Assembly: GCA_002436505.1 (NCBI GenBank)
Contig: DJML01000118.1
Location: 1-24,128 of the forward strand
Reading direction: 5' to 3'
From: Bacteroidetes bacterium UBA6491
GTDB taxonomy: Bacteria; Bacteroidota; Bacteroidia; NS11-12g; UBA9320
DNA: 24,128 nt
Position numbers and translations under genes: made by a program. The first letter of the stretch is position 1. Each line of letters opens with the position of its first letter. The notes under the pieces are model-generated. The model did not search any database. It saw only the letters and a list, made by a program, of their open reading frames with translations, and had not been told where the DNA came from. This document shows, piece after piece, positions 23,501 through 24,128 of this stretch.

Positions 23501-24128
23501 TTACGGCTGTCCAAAATTGGCAAACTGTACATCCACTATGCCCAAGCTTACCGTAGAATTCGTTCCATTGAAGAAGATCACGTTCACCTGTCCTGATTGT
23601 CGAACATAGGCGGTTACAGTAATTCCTTTCAGGTCCTGGAGTGTTGTGGCAAGAATAATATCACCAGGCTCAACACCAGTGCTTGGGAAATTCCTCTCTG
23701 CCTGACTTCCCGAAGAAATATTACCAACACTTACCTGACTTGATCCAGTATTAGGTCCACCGCTTTGATCTACAGCAGATATCTCGATCGTCTTGTTTGC
23801 AGTATCTATATTTATAAAAGTTCTTAACCCTGCTTTAACTGTAAATAATTCAGTAAACCCATTAACATTGGTAAATAGCATAATACTATCAGTGACAGCC
23901 AGTGTATCAAGTGCAGATGTACCGTTGCCTATAAGTATGTTTCCGTTGTTAACCGAAGAGCGCCCCGTACCACCATTAGTGACGGGCAGTACATTGGACA
24001 CTTTAGACGTCAGGTTGATTGCTCCATTGGCTATGTCCTCTTCGATAATTGTTCCATTCAGAATCTCTGAAGTTTCAACAGAACCGGTAGCAATGTCCTC
24101 AGCAAGGATGGTCTCGTTCAGGATCTCA
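23501..24128 (-). CDS. Tail-fibre-like repeat surface protein (partial, C-terminal part)
   Basis: The frame is open beyond the right edge; 209 codons and the stop are visible. The right end holds a 20-residue repeat: EILNETILAEDIATGSVETS then EILNGTIIEEDIANGAINLT, likely part of a longer array. Next is VLPVTNGGTGRSSVNNGNIL, the GGTG-type motif common in phage tail fibres and bacterial fibre-like surface proteins, followed by a beta-rich end (PNTGSSQVSVGNIS, DIILATTLQDLKGITVTAYV). No T9SS sorting domain appears at the C-terminus. Probably a large, repetitive exported or surface fibre protein. Without the N-terminus, a phage origin cannot be ruled out, though no other phage gene is here. Confidence 0.75.
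   Translation of the reverse strand, partial: EILNETILAEDIATGSVETSEILNGTIIEEDIANGAINLTSKVSNVLPVTNGGTGRSSVNNGNILIGNGTSALDTLAVTDSIMLFTNVNGFTELFTVKAGLRTFINIDTANKTIEISAVDQSGGPNTGSSQVSVGNISSGSQAERNFPSTGVEPGDIILATTLQDLKGITVTAYVRQSGQVNVIFFNGTNSTVSLGIVDVQFANFGQP

Noticed and set aside
1..24128. CRISPR arrays, tRNA or rRNA genes, and insertion sequences
   Set aside because: No regularly spaced repeats, no cloverleaf-like sequence and no transposase or terminal inverted repeats were seen by eye.

Overview
The window looks like a chromosomal segment of a Bacteroidota bacterium, probably a Cytophagales-type lineage. Supporting signs are a type IX secretion (T9SS) C-terminal sorting domain, FISUMP and IgGFc-binding-like surface proteins, N-terminally extended GAPDH, TPR-linked adenylate cyclases, weak Shine-Dalgarno signals and several TAnnTTTG-like -7 promoter boxes. 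It is ordinary-to-accessory chromosome. I see no phage, transposase, CRISPR array, tRNA or rRNA.

Left part (1-7.4 kb): two paralogous TPR/transmembrane/class III adenylate cyclase genes point towards each other and flank a SET-domain protein methyltransferase. Next come a decayed IgGFc-binding-like surface protein gene (stops and shifts in one dominant frame, minus strand), a FISUMP-domain protein, and about 0.7 kb without a supported gene.

Middle (7.4-15.4 kb): a ChaN-like secreted protein; a minus-strand AraC regulator followed by a tightly overlapping trio (multi-pass membrane protein, AhpD/carboxymuconolactone decarboxylase-like protein, DUF2461 protein); an unrecognised membrane-anchored protein; a transglutaminase-like lipoprotein; a duplicated, headless 3' end of the ChaN-like gene; and a minus-strand pair resembling the Bacillus ytfI-ytfJ (DUF2953-GerW) pair, with a perfect 26-bp dyad upstream and a strong terminator downstream.

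Right part (15.4-24.1 kb): an N-terminally extended GAPDH; a three-gene set likely devoted to metal or thiol chemistry in the envelope (HMA-domain protein, thioredoxin-like protein with a T9SS tail, outer-membrane beta-barrel with Cys-Cys at its mature N-terminus); a lipoprotein; a small outer-membrane beta-barrel; two multi-pass membrane proteins (one DUF6512-like); a cupin; and, running off the right edge, the C-terminal part of a repeat-containing tail-fibre-like surface protein.

The most distinctive items are the HMA/thioredoxin-T9SS/beta-barrel set, the GerW-DUF2953-like pair in an apparent non-spore-former, the IgGFc-like pseudogene, and the orphan duplicate of the ChaN 3' end.
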